This document shows positions 63,379 to 64,000 of a DNA stretch of 64,000 nucleotides, in pieces. A program made the position numbers and the translations under genes. The stretch is taken from assembly GCA_021613535.1 (NCBI GenBank), contig CP075492.1, positions 5,580,001 through 5,644,000 on the forward strand, in the 5' to 3' direction. Source of the stretch: Adineta vaga. Taxonomy: Eukaryota; Rotifera. Numbering within the stretch: the first letter of the stretch is position 1; every line of letters starts with the position of its first letter. The notes below the pieces were generated by a model, which was not told the DNA's origin, ran no database searches, and saw nothing but the letters and a program-made list of their open reading frames with translations.

Positions 63379-64000
63379 GACGATTGCTTAATGTAATCGT
63401 CTAACAACCAACAGAAACGTCTTTTTATTTTATGTTACTACCGAAAATATTTAAAGTAGAAAGAAGTGTAAACAATTTTTCTTTTTCGTTGCAAAATCGA
63501 CGCTTTTTTTTCGTTTATGAAATCGAAAGAGTGAAGAAAAAAAATGGAACATACTGTTTGTTTTTGTCATCAAAAACAAAACAAACTGTGAGTTTCAATA
63601 TGATCATGCGTTAAAACTAACAGCAAAGAGAGAGAAAAGCATTAACAGATTTCACTTTATGTATTTACCTTTCAATGATTAACTAATGGAATTCAGTCAT
63701 TTAACAAATGGGCGTTTTTCATTTCGTTGTCCAAAGAGAAAACGTTATTTCACTACAACCCACGTTATTGAATTATCTTGTATTTGAAAAACACATGAGA
63801 ATAAGTTTTAGATAGTTAAAAATAACATTTCGGTCCAATTACCTTTTCGTAAAAAGATAATCAAAAGGAAATTTTTTCAATTTATGAAATAAATATATGA
63901 ATGTTGTTTTTGCAAATATATTTATTTTAACTATTGTAAACGATATGGTCTGTTTGCTTTTCGTCAACTATTCGACTTCAAATATTTTGGCCTTTATATG
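63379..64000. other. Upstream flank of the cysteine-module gene
   Basis: AT-rich, without a supported gene to the end of the window. It likely holds the promoter of the cysteine-module gene. Confidence 0.45.

Overview
The window looks like nuclear DNA of a small invertebrate, most probably a bdelloid rotifer. It is AT-rich and gene-dense, and nearly every gene is cut by very short GT-AG introns, mostly about 45-70 bases. The genes are animal housekeeping genes plus a few lineage-specific ones. The bdelloid assignment is inferred from compactness, intron size and gene mix; no marker in the window proves it. I joined every multi-exon gene by hand, checking reading frame and splice phase at each junction.

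Layout. 1-7.2 kb: 3' part of an actin gene (+), then jagunal homolog 1, a DHHC palmitoyltransferase and macoilin (all -). 8.8-14.8 kb: an ARID1/BAF250 chromatin-remodelling subunit and a lectin/CUB membrane protein (both +). 15.9-19.0 kb: a short protocadherin-like protein (-). 19.0-23.9 kb: the largest gene-free stretch. 23.9-29.1 kb: a multidomain PARP (+) with CCCH fingers, a degenerate macrodomain, a KH-like region, a WWE-like region and an ADP-ribosyltransferase domain. 29.8-33.2 kb: a small accessory patch holding a hAT-like non-autonomous transposon, an intronless GT11 fucosyltransferase, a decayed copy of the PSMC5 3' end and an orphan ORF. 33.6-45.1 kb: PSMC5 and CNOT1 (-). 46.4-50.2 kb: a serine beta-lactamase-like hydrolase and a FUT8-like glycosyltransferase (+). 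50.3-52.7 kb: a mannose-6-phosphate-receptor-like protein and two tandem ELOF1 paralogs (-). 53.2-54.2 kb: CCDC137 (+). 54.2-55.9 kb: a Kv-beta aldo-keto reductase (-). 58.6-61.4 kb: RPL18A and a USP2-like deubiquitinase (+). 61.8-63.4 kb: a membrane protein built from phase-1 cysteine-rich exon modules (-).

The genes do not form one pathway. They cover general cell functions: cytoskeleton, ER and secretory glycosylation and sorting, chromatin and transcription elongation, mRNA decay, the proteasome and ubiquitin system, and translation. Strand switches create close convergent pairs (CCDC137/KCNAB 39 bases apart; FUT8-like/M6PR-like 91 bases apart) and divergent pairs that may share promoters. 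Many start codons follow a polypyrimidine-AG acceptor with no visible upstream coding exon, which fits 5'-UTR introns or spliced-leader trans-splicing. The most unusual items are the PARP architecture, the transposon-fucosyltransferase-PSMC5-fragment patch, the cysteine-module gene and the tandem ELOF1 pair.
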